A stretch of 64,000 nt of DNA from Nonomuraea soli (GTDB taxonomy: Bacteria > Actinomycetota > Actinomycetes > Streptosporangiales > Streptosporangiaceae), in assembly GCF_013761175.1 (NCBI RefSeq), contig NZ_JACDUR010000001.1, forward strand, positions 496,001 to 560,000. The letters run 5' to 3'. The notes under the pieces were generated by a model. The model was given only the letters and a program-made list of their open reading frames with translations, made no database searches and was not told the DNA's origin. Position numbers and translations under genes: made by a program. Position 1 is the first letter of the stretch. Each line of letters starts with the position of its first letter. Shown in pieces: positions 32,902 through 43,046 of this stretch.

Positions 32902-34125
32902 GTGACAGACAAGAAGCAGCTCAAGGCGCGCATCCGCGCCCGCATGGCCAAGACGGGCGAGAGCTACACCGCCGCCCGCCGCCACCTCGTCGGCGGCGAC
33001 GAGGTTCCCCGCGACGGCGCCTGGACCTTCCAGGGCGGCCGCCACCCCTACACCTCGGTCGTCGCCCGGCTCACCGGCGTCGCCGAGCCGCTCGTCTTCC
33101 TCGCCGGAGGCGGCATCGGCGCGGGCTACATCCTGTGGGAGTTCAAGCATCACGACGCCGCCGTGCTCACCCTCGGCTTCCGCAACACCTGGCAGTACCA
33201 CGACCGCTGGCTCGACCGCACGCTGGAGCGGCTCAACGTCTCCTACGACACCGAGCAGACGGGCGGGGCCAAGGGCGCGGCCAGGCGCCTGGCCCAGGAA
33301 CTCGACGCGGGGCGGCCCTGCGTCGTGGTGCCCGACCAGCAGCGGATCGGCTACTGGCGGCTGCCCGGCTTCCTCGACGGGCACGGCGGTCACCCGGTCA
33401 TCGTGTACGGCAGGGCAGGCGGCGCCCTCAAGGTCGACGACCGGGGGCGGGTGCCGATCCTCGTCCCCGAGGAGCGGATGCAGGAAGCACGCGGCCGGGT
33501 CTCCTCCTACAAGAACGCCCTGTGGGTGATCGGCGAGGCCAAGCCCGACCTGGCGTCAGCCGTACGGGAGGGGCTGCGTGACTGCCACCTGCACCTGACG
33601 CAGAAGTCCGATTCCTTCTCGCTGCCCGCGTGGCGCAAGTGGGCGCGCACCATGACCGACGCCAAGCACGCCAAGGGCTGGCCGAGGGTCTTCGCCGACG
33701 GGCGGGGGCTGGCCGGGGCGCTGCTGTCGATCTGGGAGGGCGTCGAGCCGGTCGGCATCGACGGCGGCAACCTGCGCGACCTGTTCGCCGACGGGCTGTC
33801 GCAGGCGGCCGGGCTGCTGGGCGAGGAACGCCTCACCGAGCTCGCGGCGGAGTTCACCCGGATCCACGGCATGTGGCACGGCCTGGCGGAGGCGGCCGTG
33901 CCCGCCGAGGTGTACGGCAGGGCGCGCGAGCTGACGGCGGCCATCCGCCAGGCGGTGGCGGAGGAGGGCGAGGCCGGGCAGGCGGAGGCGGCCGAGTTGT
34001 GGGAGCTGCGCGCCCGCCTCGACGCCGAGCCCGCGCGCGCGGACTTCGCCGACCTGGGCGCGCGCCTGCTGGCGATCCACGAGGCCGAGACGGCCGCGAT
34101 CGCCCGCCTCGGCACGATCGTCTGA
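32902..34125 (+). CDS. BtrH N-terminal/DUF4872-type protein
   Basis: A 407-residue soluble protein. After a basic lead-in (KKQLKARIRARMAKTGESYTAARRHL) comes a cysteine-peptidase-like BtrH_N domain: FQGGRHPYTSVVARLTGV, a glycine-rich AGGGIGAGYILWEF, and GHPVIVYGRAGGALKVDDRG. The C-terminal half (from about residue 225) is helical and matches the DUF4872 style. BtrH itself transfers an acyl group in butirosin synthesis, but stand-alone relatives are uncharacterised. I prefer GTG 32902 because the preceding residues look non-conserved; ATG 32944 is another option. No biosynthetic neighbours are present, so the role is unknown. Confidence 0.7.
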   Translation: MTDKKQLKARIRARMAKTGESYTAARRHLVGGDEVPRDGAWTFQGGRHPYTSVVARLTGVAEPLVFLAGGGIGAGYILWEFKHHDAAVLTLGFRNTWQYHDRWLDRTLERLNVSYDTEQTGGAKGAARRLAQELDAGRPCVVVPDQQRIGYWRLPGFLDGHGGHPVIVYGRAGGALKVDDRGRVPILVPEERMQEARGRVSSYKNALWVIGEAKPDLASAVREGLRDCHLHLTQKSDSFSLPAWRKWARTMTDAKHAKGWPRVFADGRGLAGALLSIWEGVEPVGIDGGNLRDLFADGLSQAAGLLGEERLTELAAEFTRIHGMWHGLAEAAVPAEVYGRARELTAAIRQAVAEEGEAGQAEAAELWELRARLDAEPARADFADLGARLLAIHEAETAAIARLGTIV

Positions 34126-34150
34126 GGCGCGCCCGGACCGTGGGACGCCT

Positions 34151-36409
34151 TCACGCGGTGCAGCGGCCCAGGGCCTCCTCGGTGGTGGCGGCCCGTCCTG
34201 CCGCCCACTGGGCGTCGTAGACGTCGCCCAGCCGCTCGCGTAAGCCCCGGACGGTGTCCTGCCACTCGAACTCGTCGTCGGCGTTGCGGCAGTCTCCCGT
34301 GGCGGTCCTGATGGCCGCGGCGTGGCCGAGCAGCCAGGCCGGCAGCTCGGCCTCGCCGAGGCCCGACAGCGCGTGGGCCAGCCCCTCCATCGAGCGGGCC
34401 AGCCCGCCCCTGTCGCCCACCGCGTGCCGCAACGCCACCGCCCGCACGTGCAGCTCGGCCCCGCCCCGATGGTCGCCGCCGTGGTCGAGGATCCTGGCCA
34501 GCGCCTCGACCGCCCGCGCCTCGCCCCGCTCGTCGCCCAGGCCGCGGAACTCCTCGATGCTCTCGCGCGCCAGCGACGCCGCCCTGCCCAGCGTCGCGGT
34601 GGTCTTGCGCAGCGCCAGCGCCAGGTTGACCCGCAGCAACGCCGTGTTCCACCGGTCGCCCAGCGCGAGGAACCGCTCCAGGCCGCGCTCGAAGTGCTCG
34701 GCGGCGGCCTCGTGGTCGCCCTCGTCGAGCAGGATGTTGGCCAGGTTGTTGAACGCGGTCGCCACCCCCGGCGCGAAACCGGCCGCCTCGAACATCTCCA
34801 GCGCCCTGCCGTGCGACTCCCGCGCCGAGGCCCTGTCGCCCTGATCCCTGGCCAGGTTGCCCGCGGCCTTGAACGCCAGCCCGCGCACCACCGGCGGGCT
34901 GTCGCCCGGCAGGTCGAGCGCCAGCTCCAGCCACCTGCGCCCCTCCGCCAGGCGCCCGTGCATCTCCCAGAACCGCCAGAGCGCGCCGGTGATGCGCTGG
35001 GCGCGGGTCGCGTCGCCGAGCTCCAGCGCGTGCGCGATCGCCCTGCGCAGGTTGTCCTGCTCGTCGACGAGCAGGGCCAGCCAGTGCCGCTGCCCGGCCC
35101 CGATCAGCTCCCTGTCGCCCCGCTCGGCCAGATCGGCGAACCAGTCGAGGTGACGCAGCCCCATCTCGGCGCTCTCGGCCGCGCCCAGGAGCTCGGCGGC
35201 GTACTCCCGCACCGTCTCCAGCAGCACGAACCTGGTGCCGGAGCGGTGGACCAGGCTGTTGTCGACCAGCGTGGCCAGGTCGTCGAGCTCGCAGCCGCAG
35301 ATCTCCTCCACCGACTCCAGGGTCCAGCCGCCCGCGAACACCGACAGCCTGGCGAGCAGCGCCCGCGCTCCCTCGTCGAGCAGGCCGTGACTCCAGTCGA
35401 GGGTGGCGCGCAGCCCGCCCTGGCGGTCGGAGCCCGGGCTGAGCAGCGCCAGCCGGCCGGTCAGGCGGCGCAGCAGCTCCTCGGACGTCAGCACCTTCAT
35501 CCTGGCCGCCGCCAGCTCCAGCGCCAGCGGGAGCCCCTCCAGCCTGGCGCAGATCCGCGCCACGACCGCGGGAGAGGAGTCCTCCAGGCGCCAGTCCGGC
35601 CAGTGGGCGCGCACGCACTGGGAGAAGAGCGCCACCGCGGGGTTGGCGGCCAGCTCCGCCGTACTGGAGGAGGGGTCGGGCGTGCGCAGCGGGCGGACCG
35701 CCACCTCGTGCCCGCCGCGCAGGCGCAGCGTGCGGCGGCTGGTGACCAGGCACGTCAGCCCGGGACACTCCGCCAGCAACCCGCCGAGGATCTCGGCGGC
35801 CCGGTCCGCCAGGTGCTCGAAGTTGTCGGCGACCAGCAGGCACTGCCGCCCGCGCAGGTGCTCGACCAGGGTGCGGGCCAGCGGCCCCGCGCCGTCGTCG
35901 CGCACGCCCGCCGCCTGCGCGACGGCGGCGAGCGCCAGTTCGGGGGTGCCGGCCGCCGTCAGGTCGGCGAAGAAGACACCCTCGGGGAAGGCGGGCGACA
36001 GCCGCTGGGCGGCCGCCAGGCACAGCCGGGTCTTGCCGACCCCGCCCAGGCCCGTGAGCGTCAGCAGCCGCACGTCCTGGCGCTCCACCAGCTCGCAGAT
36101 CGCGGCGATCTCCGCCTCGCGGCCGACGAGCGAGGTGAGCGGCGCGGGCAGCGACAACACGGCCGACAGGGCCGGATCGGCGGCGCGTCCGCGCGCGGTG
36201 GCCTCGAACTGCGCGCGCGCCGGGCCCGACAACTCCAGCGCGTCGGCCAGCAGCCGGGTGGTCTCCTTGCGCGCCGTACGGTAGATGGCACGTTCCAGAT
36301 CGCTGATCGAACGGGCGCTGACCGTGGAACGGTGGGCCAGCTCCTCCTGGGTGAGCCCGACGCTGACCCGCAACCGCCGTAACAGGTGCGCGAAGGACTC
36401 CTCGGCCAT
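34151..36409 (-). CDS. XRE-type HTH / NB-ARC / TPR (STAND) transcriptional regulator
   Basis: A 752-residue signal-transduction ATPase. Residues about 8-65 are an XRE-type helix-turn-helix (LRVSVGLTQEELAHRSTVSARSISDLERA). Residues about 90-360 form an NB-ARC ATPase with P-loop TGLGGVGKTRL, Walker B CLLVADNFEHL, CLVTSRRTLRL and the LEGLPLALELAAARM helix. The remainder is a helical TPR-like array. STAND regulators of this architecture couple ligand binding by the C-terminal repeats to ATP-dependent activation. It is divergent from the secreted-protein gene at 36531 (121 bp apart), a plausible target. Confidence 0.9.
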   Translation of the reverse strand: MAEESFAHLLRRLRVSVGLTQEELAHRSTVSARSISDLERAIYRTARKETTRLLADALELSGPARAQFEATARGRAADPALSAVLSLPAPLTSLVGREAEIAAICELVERQDVRLLTLTGLGGVGKTRLCLAAAQRLSPAFPEGVFFADLTAAGTPELALAAVAQAAGVRDDGAGPLARTLVEHLRGRQCLLVADNFEHLADRAAEILGGLLAECPGLTCLVTSRRTLRLRGGHEVAVRPLRTPDPSSSTAELAANPAVALFSQCVRAHWPDWRLEDSSPAVVARICARLEGLPLALELAAARMKVLTSEELLRRLTGRLALLSPGSDRQGGLRATLDWSHGLLDEGARALLARLSVFAGGWTLESVEEICGCELDDLATLVDNSLVHRSGTRFVLLETVREYAAELLGAAESAEMGLRHLDWFADLAERGDRELIGAGQRHWLALLVDEQDNLRRAIAHALELGDATRAQRITGALWRFWEMHGRLAEGRRWLELALDLPGDSPPVVRGLAFKAAGNLARDQGDRASARESHGRALEMFEAAGFAPGVATAFNNLANILLDEGDHEAAAEHFERGLERFLALGDRWNTALLRVNLALALRKTTATLGRAASLARESIEEFRGLGDERGEARAVEALARILDHGGDHRGGAELHVRAVALRHAVGDRGGLARSMEGLAHALSGLGEAELPAWLLGHAAAIRTATGDCRNADDEFEWQDTVRGLRERLGDVYDAQWAAGRAATTEEALGRCTA

Positions 36410-36530
36410 GCGCTCACGATAAGTCGCGGATGTTCCTGTGAGGGAGCTGTCAGCCGAACTTCATGGTCCACCAGGTTCGCCCTCCCTAGCGTCGAAGGCA
36501 GTCGAACCCCGTCGACCAGGGAGGGAACCC

Positions 36531-37025
36531 ATGATCCGCAAGCTCGTCCTCGCACTCGCCTCCGTCGCCCTCGTGCTGACCGCCGCCCCCGCGCAGGCCT
36601 CCGCGAACACCGCCTCCACCGTGCGCCTGCGCACCCAGCAGATCGTGCGCTTCGACCAGCTCGCCGGGCAGCAGGCCTGGCGCGGCTCGGCGATGAGCAG
36701 GGTCGCCGCGGCGGCCTGGTACTTCTACGACAACGGCACCTTCGCCTTCACCACCACCAACGTGCGCACCGACCTCTACCCCCTGCGCGGCAGGTACCAG
36801 GTCAACGGCGACAAGGTCACCTTCTCCGCCAACAACTGGGTGCGCATCGGCGGCAGCAGCGCGTTCACCGAGATGATCGGCAGCATCGACTTCGGCTCCC
36901 GCCCGCCGGTGATGCGCCTCAACTGGGCCAGCGGGGCCGGCTACGGCGCCGTCGTCAACGACCGGCGCTTCGGCTCGACCGCCTCCTCCCACTATCAGGT
37001 GATCCTTACCGTGGCCCAGTTCTGA
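36531..37025 (+). CDS. Secreted protein of unknown function
   Basis: A 164-residue protein with a clear Sec signal peptide: basic MIRK, a hydrophobic core LVLALASVALVLTA and a cleavage site after AQA near residue 22. The mature part (about 140 residues) is rich in Asn, Ser, Thr and aromatic residues, with beta-like segments (WYFYDNGTFAFTTTNVRTD, YPLRGRYQVNGDKVTFSA), and contains no cysteine. GGGAGGGAA precedes the ATG at good spacing. I do not recognise a family. It is divergent from the STAND regulator. Confidence 0.75.
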   Translation: MIRKLVLALASVALVLTAAPAQASANTASTVRLRTQQIVRFDQLAGQQAWRGSAMSRVAAAAWYFYDNGTFAFTTTNVRTDLYPLRGRYQVNGDKVTFSANNWVRIGGSSAFTEMIGSIDFGSRPPVMRLNWASGAGYGAVVNDRRFGSTASSHYQVILTVAQF

Positions 37026-37059
37026 GCCCGAGGAGGAGATCGTCTGACATCCTGGACCT

Positions 37060-37350
37060 GTGCTCGCCGTGATTCGCTACACCGTTCCAGAAGCGCAGTC
37101 CCAGGACTTCATGAAGCAGGGACAGCACATCATCGACACCCTCGCCGCCCAGCCGGGCTATCTCAGGGCCCGGCTGGCCCGCTCGGTCGACGAGCCGAAC
37201 CTGTGGGCCCTGGTGAGTGAATGGGAGGGCGCGGGCTTCTACCGCCGTGCCCTGTCCGCCGCCCGTATGGCCATGTATCCCTTGATGATCTTGATGTTGA
37301 ACGAGCCAAGCGCCTACGAGGATGTCTACGTACCCGGGCAAGACGAATAG
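37060..37350 (+). CDS. Antibiotic biosynthesis monooxygenase (ABM)-like small protein
   Basis: A 96-residue protein with a dimeric alpha/beta-barrel (ABM) pattern: LAVIRYTVPEAQSQDFMKQGQHIIDTLAAQPGYLRARLARSV, read in two halves, then NLWALVSEWEGAGFYRRAL. Such proteins include small monooxygenases and stress proteins; no catalytic residue stands out. GTG 37060 has no good ribosome-binding site at normal distance (AGGAGGAG is about 24 nt upstream), so translation may be leaderless. It is 81 bp upstream of glyS, on the same strand. Confidence 0.7.
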   Translation: MLAVIRYTVPEAQSQDFMKQGQHIIDTLAAQPGYLRARLARSVDEPNLWALVSEWEGAGFYRRALSAARMAMYPLMILMLNEPSAYEDVYVPGQDE

Positions 37351-37431
37351 TCGCGCGCGAGGCCGCGGGGGCGTCCCCTAAGCTTGGGTTTCATTCATCC
37401 TCCGACCTCCAGCCGGAAAGAGACTCAACCA

Positions 37432-38817
<1,386 letters not shown>

Positions 38818-38831
38818 CCGCAGCACTCGCG

Positions 38832-38860
38832 AACGGCCCCCTCCTTGGGGGCCGTTTCCG
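38832..38860 (+). terminator. Rho-independent terminator after glyS
   Basis: An inverted repeat AACGGCCCCC-tcctt-GGGGGCCGTT (10-bp stem, 5-nt loop, 38832-38856) is followed by a short T-rich stretch (TTCCGTTT). It begins 14 bp after the glyS stop. Confidence 0.85.
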
Positions 38861-38868
38861 TTTCCGGA

Positions 38869-38899
38869 CGTACGGCGCAGCGGGCGTACGGCGCAGCGG
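38869..38899. repeat. 15-bp tandem direct repeat
   Basis: CGTACGGCGCAGCGG occurs at 38869-38883 and again at 38885-38899 with one base between. It lies between the glyS terminator and the end of the convergent dienelactone-hydrolase-like gene. No function is apparent. Confidence 0.6.
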
Positions 38900-38978
38900 C
38901 GGCGCTTGAGCACGGTGGCGCTCACCGCGGCACTGCCTGCTGCCGGGGCGCGGTGGTGGGGCGCTTGGGTGGGCGGGC

Positions 38979-39923
38979 TTACGCCAGGTGGGTCTCGAAC
39001 CAGGCCGTCACCTTCTCCCAGGCCTCGGCCGCGGCCTGGGGGTTGTAGCGCTGGCCCGTGTCGTTGAAGAACGCGTGCCCCGCCCCCGCGAAGGTGACGA
39101 TCTCGTGCGTGAGTCCCGCCTTCTCCAGCGCCGCGCGCGCCGCGTCGCGGGTGGCGTTGACCCGGTCGTCCTGCTCGGCGTAGACGCCCAGCACGGCCGC
39201 CTGGGTGCCGGTGAGGTCGGCGCCGCCCGGCAGCGGACCGTAGAAGGGCGCTGCGGCGGCCAGGCGCGGTTCGTCGCTCGCCAGCAGCAACCACGTCATG
39301 CCTCCGCCGAAGCAGAAGCCGATCATGCCGAGCTTGGCCCCCTCGGCCCGGCCGGCGATCTCGCCGAGCGCCGCCTTCATGTCGGCCACGAACTGCTCGG
39401 GCCGGATCTCGCCCAGCTTGGCGGTGGCCTGCGCGGTGTCGGGGAAGGCCTCGGTGCCGCCGTCGCGGGAGAGCAGGTCGAGGGCGAGCGCCGAGTAGCC
39501 CGCCGCGGCCAGCCGTCCGGCCACCGAGCGGGTGTGGTCGTTCAGGCCGCGGTTCTCGTGGATGACCAGGACGGCCCCCTTGGCCTCGGCCGCCTCGGCC
39601 CAGGCGCCGCGCAGCGTGCTGCCCTCGGGCCCGGCGAAGGTGATCGCCTCGGTGGGCAGCGGGCTCGGCCCCGCGGGGGAGCCGGTGGGGCTCGGCGCGG
39701 CCGTCGCCGGGGTGGTGGCCGGGGTGGCGGCAGGGCTGGTCGGGGCGGCCGTGGTCGTGGCGCTCTGCTCCGGCGCGCCGCAGGCCGCCAGCAGCGCCGT
39801 GGCCGCGGGCAGGCCGAGCCCGAGCAGGCCCAGCCTTCGCAGCGCTTCGCGGCGCGGGATGAGCCCTTCGACGTGATCGAGGGCGACTTCCTCGGCGAGG
39901 TAGCGATGGAAGGGTGACATCAT
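38979..39923 (-). CDS. Dienelactone hydrolase-family lipoprotein (Tat-like signal)
   Basis: A 314-residue alpha/beta hydrolase on the outer face of the membrane. The N-terminus has an RR motif (IPRREALRRLGLLGLG) and a lipobox LLAAC with Cys48. A Thr/Pro/Ala-rich linker (about 52-88) precedes the hydrolase domain. The DLH catalytic triad is visible: Cys204 in GFCFGGGM, Asp252/253 in AEQDDRV, and His283 in GAGHAFF. Substrate unknown. ATG 39923 is preferred over ATG 39959, which has no ribosome-binding site; the long N-region before the twin arginines is unusual. Tat export is inferred. Confidence 0.85.
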   Translation of the reverse strand: MMSPFHRYLAEEVALDHVEGLIPRREALRRLGLLGLGLPAATALLAACGAPEQSATTTAAPTSPAATPATTPATAAPSPTGSPAGPSPLPTEAITFAGPEGSTLRGAWAEAAEAKGAVLVIHENRGLNDHTRSVAGRLAAAGYSALALDLLSRDGGTEAFPDTAQATAKLGEIRPEQFVADMKAALGEIAGRAEGAKLGMIGFCFGGGMTWLLLASDEPRLAAAAPFYGPLPGGADLTGTQAAVLGVYAEQDDRVNATRDAARAALEKAGLTHEIVTFAGAGHAFFNDTGQRYNPQAAAEAWEKVTAWFETHLA

Positions 39924-40028
39924 GTCCGGACCCTGCGCCCGTACACCGAAAAATCGCATAAAGGACGGCGTTACGCCTGTTTTCGCGGTCGCTTGATGAC
40001 ATGTCGTGAAACCCGAGGAAGGGATTTC

Positions 40029-40169
40029 ATGGCACGCATCTGGAAGAGCGCCGCAGCGCTGCTCGTGTTCGCCGGGACGGCCGTCGCCGCCACCGGCAGC
40101 GCCGTGGCCGAGCCGTACGAGCCCTATGACCTGGTGATCGTCGTGGACGACTGCCCGGAGCAGCCATGA
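40029..40169 (+). CDS. 46-aa secreted peptide preceding moxR
   Basis: A short gene with AGGAAGGG five to seven nucleotides upstream of ATG 40029. The product begins MARIWKSAAALLVFAGTAVA, a Sec signal peptide with a likely cleavage after AVA at residue 27. The mature peptide is about 19 residues, acidic and Tyr/Pro-rich (EPYEPYDLVIVVDDCPEQP), with a single cysteine. Its stop overlaps the moxR start by 4 nt (ATGA), which supports genuine translation and coupling to moxR. No known family. Confidence 0.65.
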   Translation: MARIWKSAAALLVFAGTAVAATGSAVAEPYEPYDLVIVVDDCPEQP

Positions 40170-41143
40170 CGGACGCGCGGACCCTCGAGAAGGCCCTGTT
40201 CGAGGTCAAGCGGGTCATCGTCGGCCAGGACCACCTGGTGGAGCGGCTGCTGGTGGCCGTCCTCGCGCGCGGCCACTGCCTGCTCGAAGGGGTCCCCGGC
40301 ATCGCCAAGACCCTCGCCGCCGAGACGGTGGCCCGGGTCGTCGGCGGGTCGTTCCACCGCATCCAGTTCACCCCCGACCTGGTGCCCGCCGACATCGTGG
40401 GCACCCGCATCTACCGGCCCTCGACCGAGAGCTTCGACATCGAGCTCGGCCCGGTCATGGCCAACCTCGTGCTCGCCGACGAGATCAACAGGGCGCCCGC
40501 CAAGGTGCAGTCGGCGCTCCTGGAGATCATGGCCGAGCGCCAGGTCAGTATCGGCGGGGTCACCCACCGGGTGCCCGACCCGTTCCTGGTGCTGGCCACG
40601 CAGAATCCGATCGAGTCGGAGGGCGTCTACCACCTGCCCGAGGCGCAGCGCGACCGTTTCCTGATGAAGGTCGAGGTGGGCTATCCCAGCGAGTCGGAGG
40701 AGCTGGCGATCGTCTATCGGATGAGCGTCGACCGGCCGGTGGCCGCACGCGTGCTCGACCCTGCCACGGTCGTCGAGCTGCAGCGGGCGGCCGACCGCGT
40801 CTTCGTGCACCACGCCATCGCGGAGTACGCCGTGCGCCTGGTGTACGCCACCCGCGAGCCGTCCAGGTACGGCGTGCGCGACCTCGACCGGCTGCTCGCC
40901 TTCGGCGCCTCGCCGAGGGCCACGCTCGGCCTGCTCGCCGCGGCCCGGGCGCTGGCGCTGCTGCGCGGGCGCGAATACGTCCTGCCCGACGACGTGCGGG
41001 ACCTGGCCCACGACGTGATGGCCCACCGGCTCGTGCTCACCTTCGACGCCCTGGCCGACGCCGTCTCCCCGAGGGAGATCGTCGACCGGGTGCTCGCCGC
41101 CGTGCCGCTGCCGGTCATCGCGCCCCAGCAGGAGGTCGCATGA
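40166..41143 (+). CDS. MoxR-family AAA+ ATPase
   Basis: A 325-residue AAA+ protein. Walker A is in EGVPGIAKT, Walker B in LVLADEINRAPAKVQ, sensor 1 in LATQNPIESEGVYHLPEAQRDRF. MoxR ATPases act as chaperones that assemble VWA-domain proteins. It overlaps the peptide gene upstream and the DUF58 gene downstream, and the VWA partner follows, forming the standard MoxR-DUF58-VWA set. Confidence 0.94.
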   Translation: MTDARTLEKALFEVKRVIVGQDHLVERLLVAVLARGHCLLEGVPGIAKTLAAETVARVVGGSFHRIQFTPDLVPADIVGTRIYRPSTESFDIELGPVMANLVLADEINRAPAKVQSALLEIMAERQVSIGGVTHRVPDPFLVLATQNPIESEGVYHLPEAQRDRFLMKVEVGYPSESEELAIVYRMSVDRPVAARVLDPATVVELQRAADRVFVHHAIAEYAVRLVYATREPSRYGVRDLDRLLAFGASPRATLGLLAAARALALLRGREYVLPDDVRDLAHDVMAHRLVLTFDALADAVSPREIVDRVLAAVPLPVIAPQQEVA

Positions 41144-42108
41144 GGTCCTACCTGGCCGCCGAGCCCGCGCTGCGCAGGCTGGAACTGGTCGTCACCCGGC
41201 GGCTCGACGGGCTGCTGCAGGGCGAGCATCTGGGGCTGCTGCCCGGACCGGGGAGCGAGCCGGGCGAGGCCCGCGCCTACGTGGCGGGCGACGACGTGCG
41301 GCGCATGGACTGGAACGTCACCGCGCGCTCGGCCGAGCCGTACGTGCGTGACCCGATCGCCGACCGCGAGCTGGAGATCTGGGTCCTGCTCGACGCCACC
41401 GCCAGCATGGACTTCGGGACCGCCCGGATGGAGAAGCGCGACCTGGCGCTGGCGGCGGTCGCCTCCATCGGGTTTCTGACCCAGCGGCTCGGCAACCGGA
41501 TCGGCGCGCACCTGCTGCACTCCTCGCTGTCGGTCGTGCCCGCCAGGACCGGTCGTGCCCATCTGATGGCGCTGCTGCAGCGGGTCTTCTCGCTGCCCAG
41601 GCAGGGCTCGTCGGTGCCGGGGCTCGGCGCCGCGCTGGAGCGGCTGTCACGCACGCTCGTACGGCGGGGCGTCGTGGTCGTCGTCTCCGACTTCCTCGAC
41701 CCGCCCGAGGGCTGGGAGCGGGCGCTTCGGCGGCTGGCCGTGCGCCACCAGGTGCTGGCCGTCGAGGTCGTCGACCCGAGGGAGCTGACGCTGCCCGACG
41801 TCGGACTGCTGACGCTGGTCGACCCCGAGACAGGGCGGCGCAGGGAGGTCTCCACCGCCAGCGGACGGCTGCGGCGACGCTACGCCGAGGCCGCCGCCGG
41901 GCAGCGGGAGGCCATCGCGTCGGCGCTGCGCGGCGCCGGTGCCTCGCACCTGCGGCTGCGCACCGACCGAGACTGGGTGCGCGACCTCGTCCAGCACGTG
42001 ATGCGCCACCGCCGCCTCGCCAGGGCGGCAGCCGTACCCGCCCAGAGACCGCCGGGTGCGGCAGCCGTACCCGGCCAGGGACCGCCGGGCGGGGGTGACG
42101 TGGCATGA
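41140..42108 (+). CDS. DUF58 domain-containing protein
   Basis: A 322-residue protein of the DUF58 family, which carries a VWA-like fold. The family block is visible as AYVAGDDVRRMDWNVTARSAEPYVRD, read in two parts, and LLDATASMDFG resembles a degenerate MIDAS. It lacks the N-terminal membrane segments of longer DUF58 proteins. The C-terminus has a repeated Pro/Ala-rich tail (AAVPAQRPPGA/AAVPGQGPPGG), encoded by a duplicated DNA segment near 42033-42095. It overlaps moxR and the VWA gene by 4 nt each. Confidence 0.92.
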   Translation: MRSYLAAEPALRRLELVVTRRLDGLLQGEHLGLLPGPGSEPGEARAYVAGDDVRRMDWNVTARSAEPYVRDPIADRELEIWVLLDATASMDFGTARMEKRDLALAAVASIGFLTQRLGNRIGAHLLHSSLSVVPARTGRAHLMALLQRVFSLPRQGSSVPGLGAALERLSRTLVRRGVVVVVSDFLDPPEGWERALRRLAVRHQVLAVEVVDPRELTLPDVGLLTLVDPETGRRREVSTASGRLRRRYAEAAAGQREAIASALRGAGASHLRLRTDRDWVRDLVQHVMRHRRLARAAAVPAQRPPGAAAVPGQGPPGGGDVA

Positions 42109-43046
42109 CGTTGTTGTCGCCGGTGTGGCTACTGCTGCTCGTGCCCGTGGCCCTCATCGCGGTCACCTACGTCGTCATGTCGCTGCGGCGCAGCGCCTAC
42201 GCGGTGCGCTTCAGCAACCTGGACCTGCTCGACAAGGTGGCGCCCAGGCGGCCGGGCTGGCGGCGGCACCTGCCCGCCGCGGCGCTCCTGGGCATGTTCG
42301 TCGTCATGGTCGTCGGCTTCGCCCGGCCCACGGCGGAGGTCCAGGTGCCCAGGGAGCGGGCGACGATCATGGTGGCGTTCGACGTGTCCGCCTCCATGGA
42401 CGCGACCGACGTCGCCCCCGACCGCTTCACGGTGGCGCGGGAGGCGGCCAGGCAGTTCGTCGAAGGGCTGCCGGAACGTTTCAACCTGGGACTGGTGTCC
42501 TTCTCGGGACAGGCCTCCGTGGCGGTGCCGCCCACGACCGACCGGGGGCCGGTGCTCGACGCGCTGGAGCGGCTGACGACCGCGTCGGGGACGGCGATCG
42601 GCGAGGCGGTCTTCCAGTCGCTGCAGGCGATCGAGCAGGTCGACACGCAGGACGAGCCGGTTCCCGCGCACATCGTGCTGCTGTCCGACGGCGCCAACAC
42701 CTCGGGCAGGACCGTGACCGACGCCGCCCAGGCGGCGGCCTCGCGCGGGGTGCCGGTGACGACGATCGCGTACGGCACGCAGGAAGGGGTGATCGAGGTC
42801 CAGGGACGGGAGATCCCGGTGCCGGTGGACGGCCCGGCGCTGCGGACGCTGGCCGAGACCGCCGGTGGCGGGTTCTACGAGGCGGCCAGTGGTGGTGAGC
42901 TGCAGGCGGTCTACGACGACATCGGCAGCTCGGTCGGGTATCGGACGGAGCGGCAGGAGATCTGGATGTGGTTCGTCGCCGCGGGACTGGTGCTGGCGGC
43001 GCTGGCGGCGGCGGGCTCCATGCTGTGGTTCTCGAGGCTCCCATGA
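42105..43046 (+). CDS. VWA-domain membrane protein (BatA-like)
   Basis: A 313-residue protein with N-terminal membrane segments (about residues 4-25 and 57-75), a von Willebrand A domain with an intact MIDAS (DVSASMDATD, later LLSDGANTSG), and a C-terminal membrane segment (VAAGLVLAALAAAGSMLWF). It is the probable client of the MoxR ATPase. It overlaps the neighbouring genes on both sides, within a seven-gene unit that also encodes a protease and a two-component system. Confidence 0.92.
   Translation: MTLLSPVWLLLLVPVALIAVTYVVMSLRRSAYAVRFSNLDLLDKVAPRRPGWRRHLPAAALLGMFVVMVVGFARPTAEVQVPRERATIMVAFDVSASMDATDVAPDRFTVAREAARQFVEGLPERFNLGLVSFSGQASVAVPPTTDRGPVLDALERLTTASGTAIGEAVFQSLQAIEQVDTQDEPVPAHIVLLSDGANTSGRTVTDAAQAAASRGVPVTTIAYGTQEGVIEVQGREIPVPVDGPALRTLAETAGGGFYEAASGGELQAVYDDIGSSVGYRTERQEIWMWFVAAGLVLAALAAAGSMLWFSRLP

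Noticed and set aside
33507..36023. 838-codon minus-strand frame overlapping the STAND regulator and the BtrH-like gene
   Set aside because: Arg/Gly/Pro/Ala-rich out-of-frame product; it crosses two well-supported genes.
42033..42095. Duplicated GC-rich segment near the end of the DUF58 gene as a mobile or regulatory repeat
   Set aside because: It is in frame and encodes a repeated Ala/Pro-rich tail; simple slippage within the coding sequence explains it.
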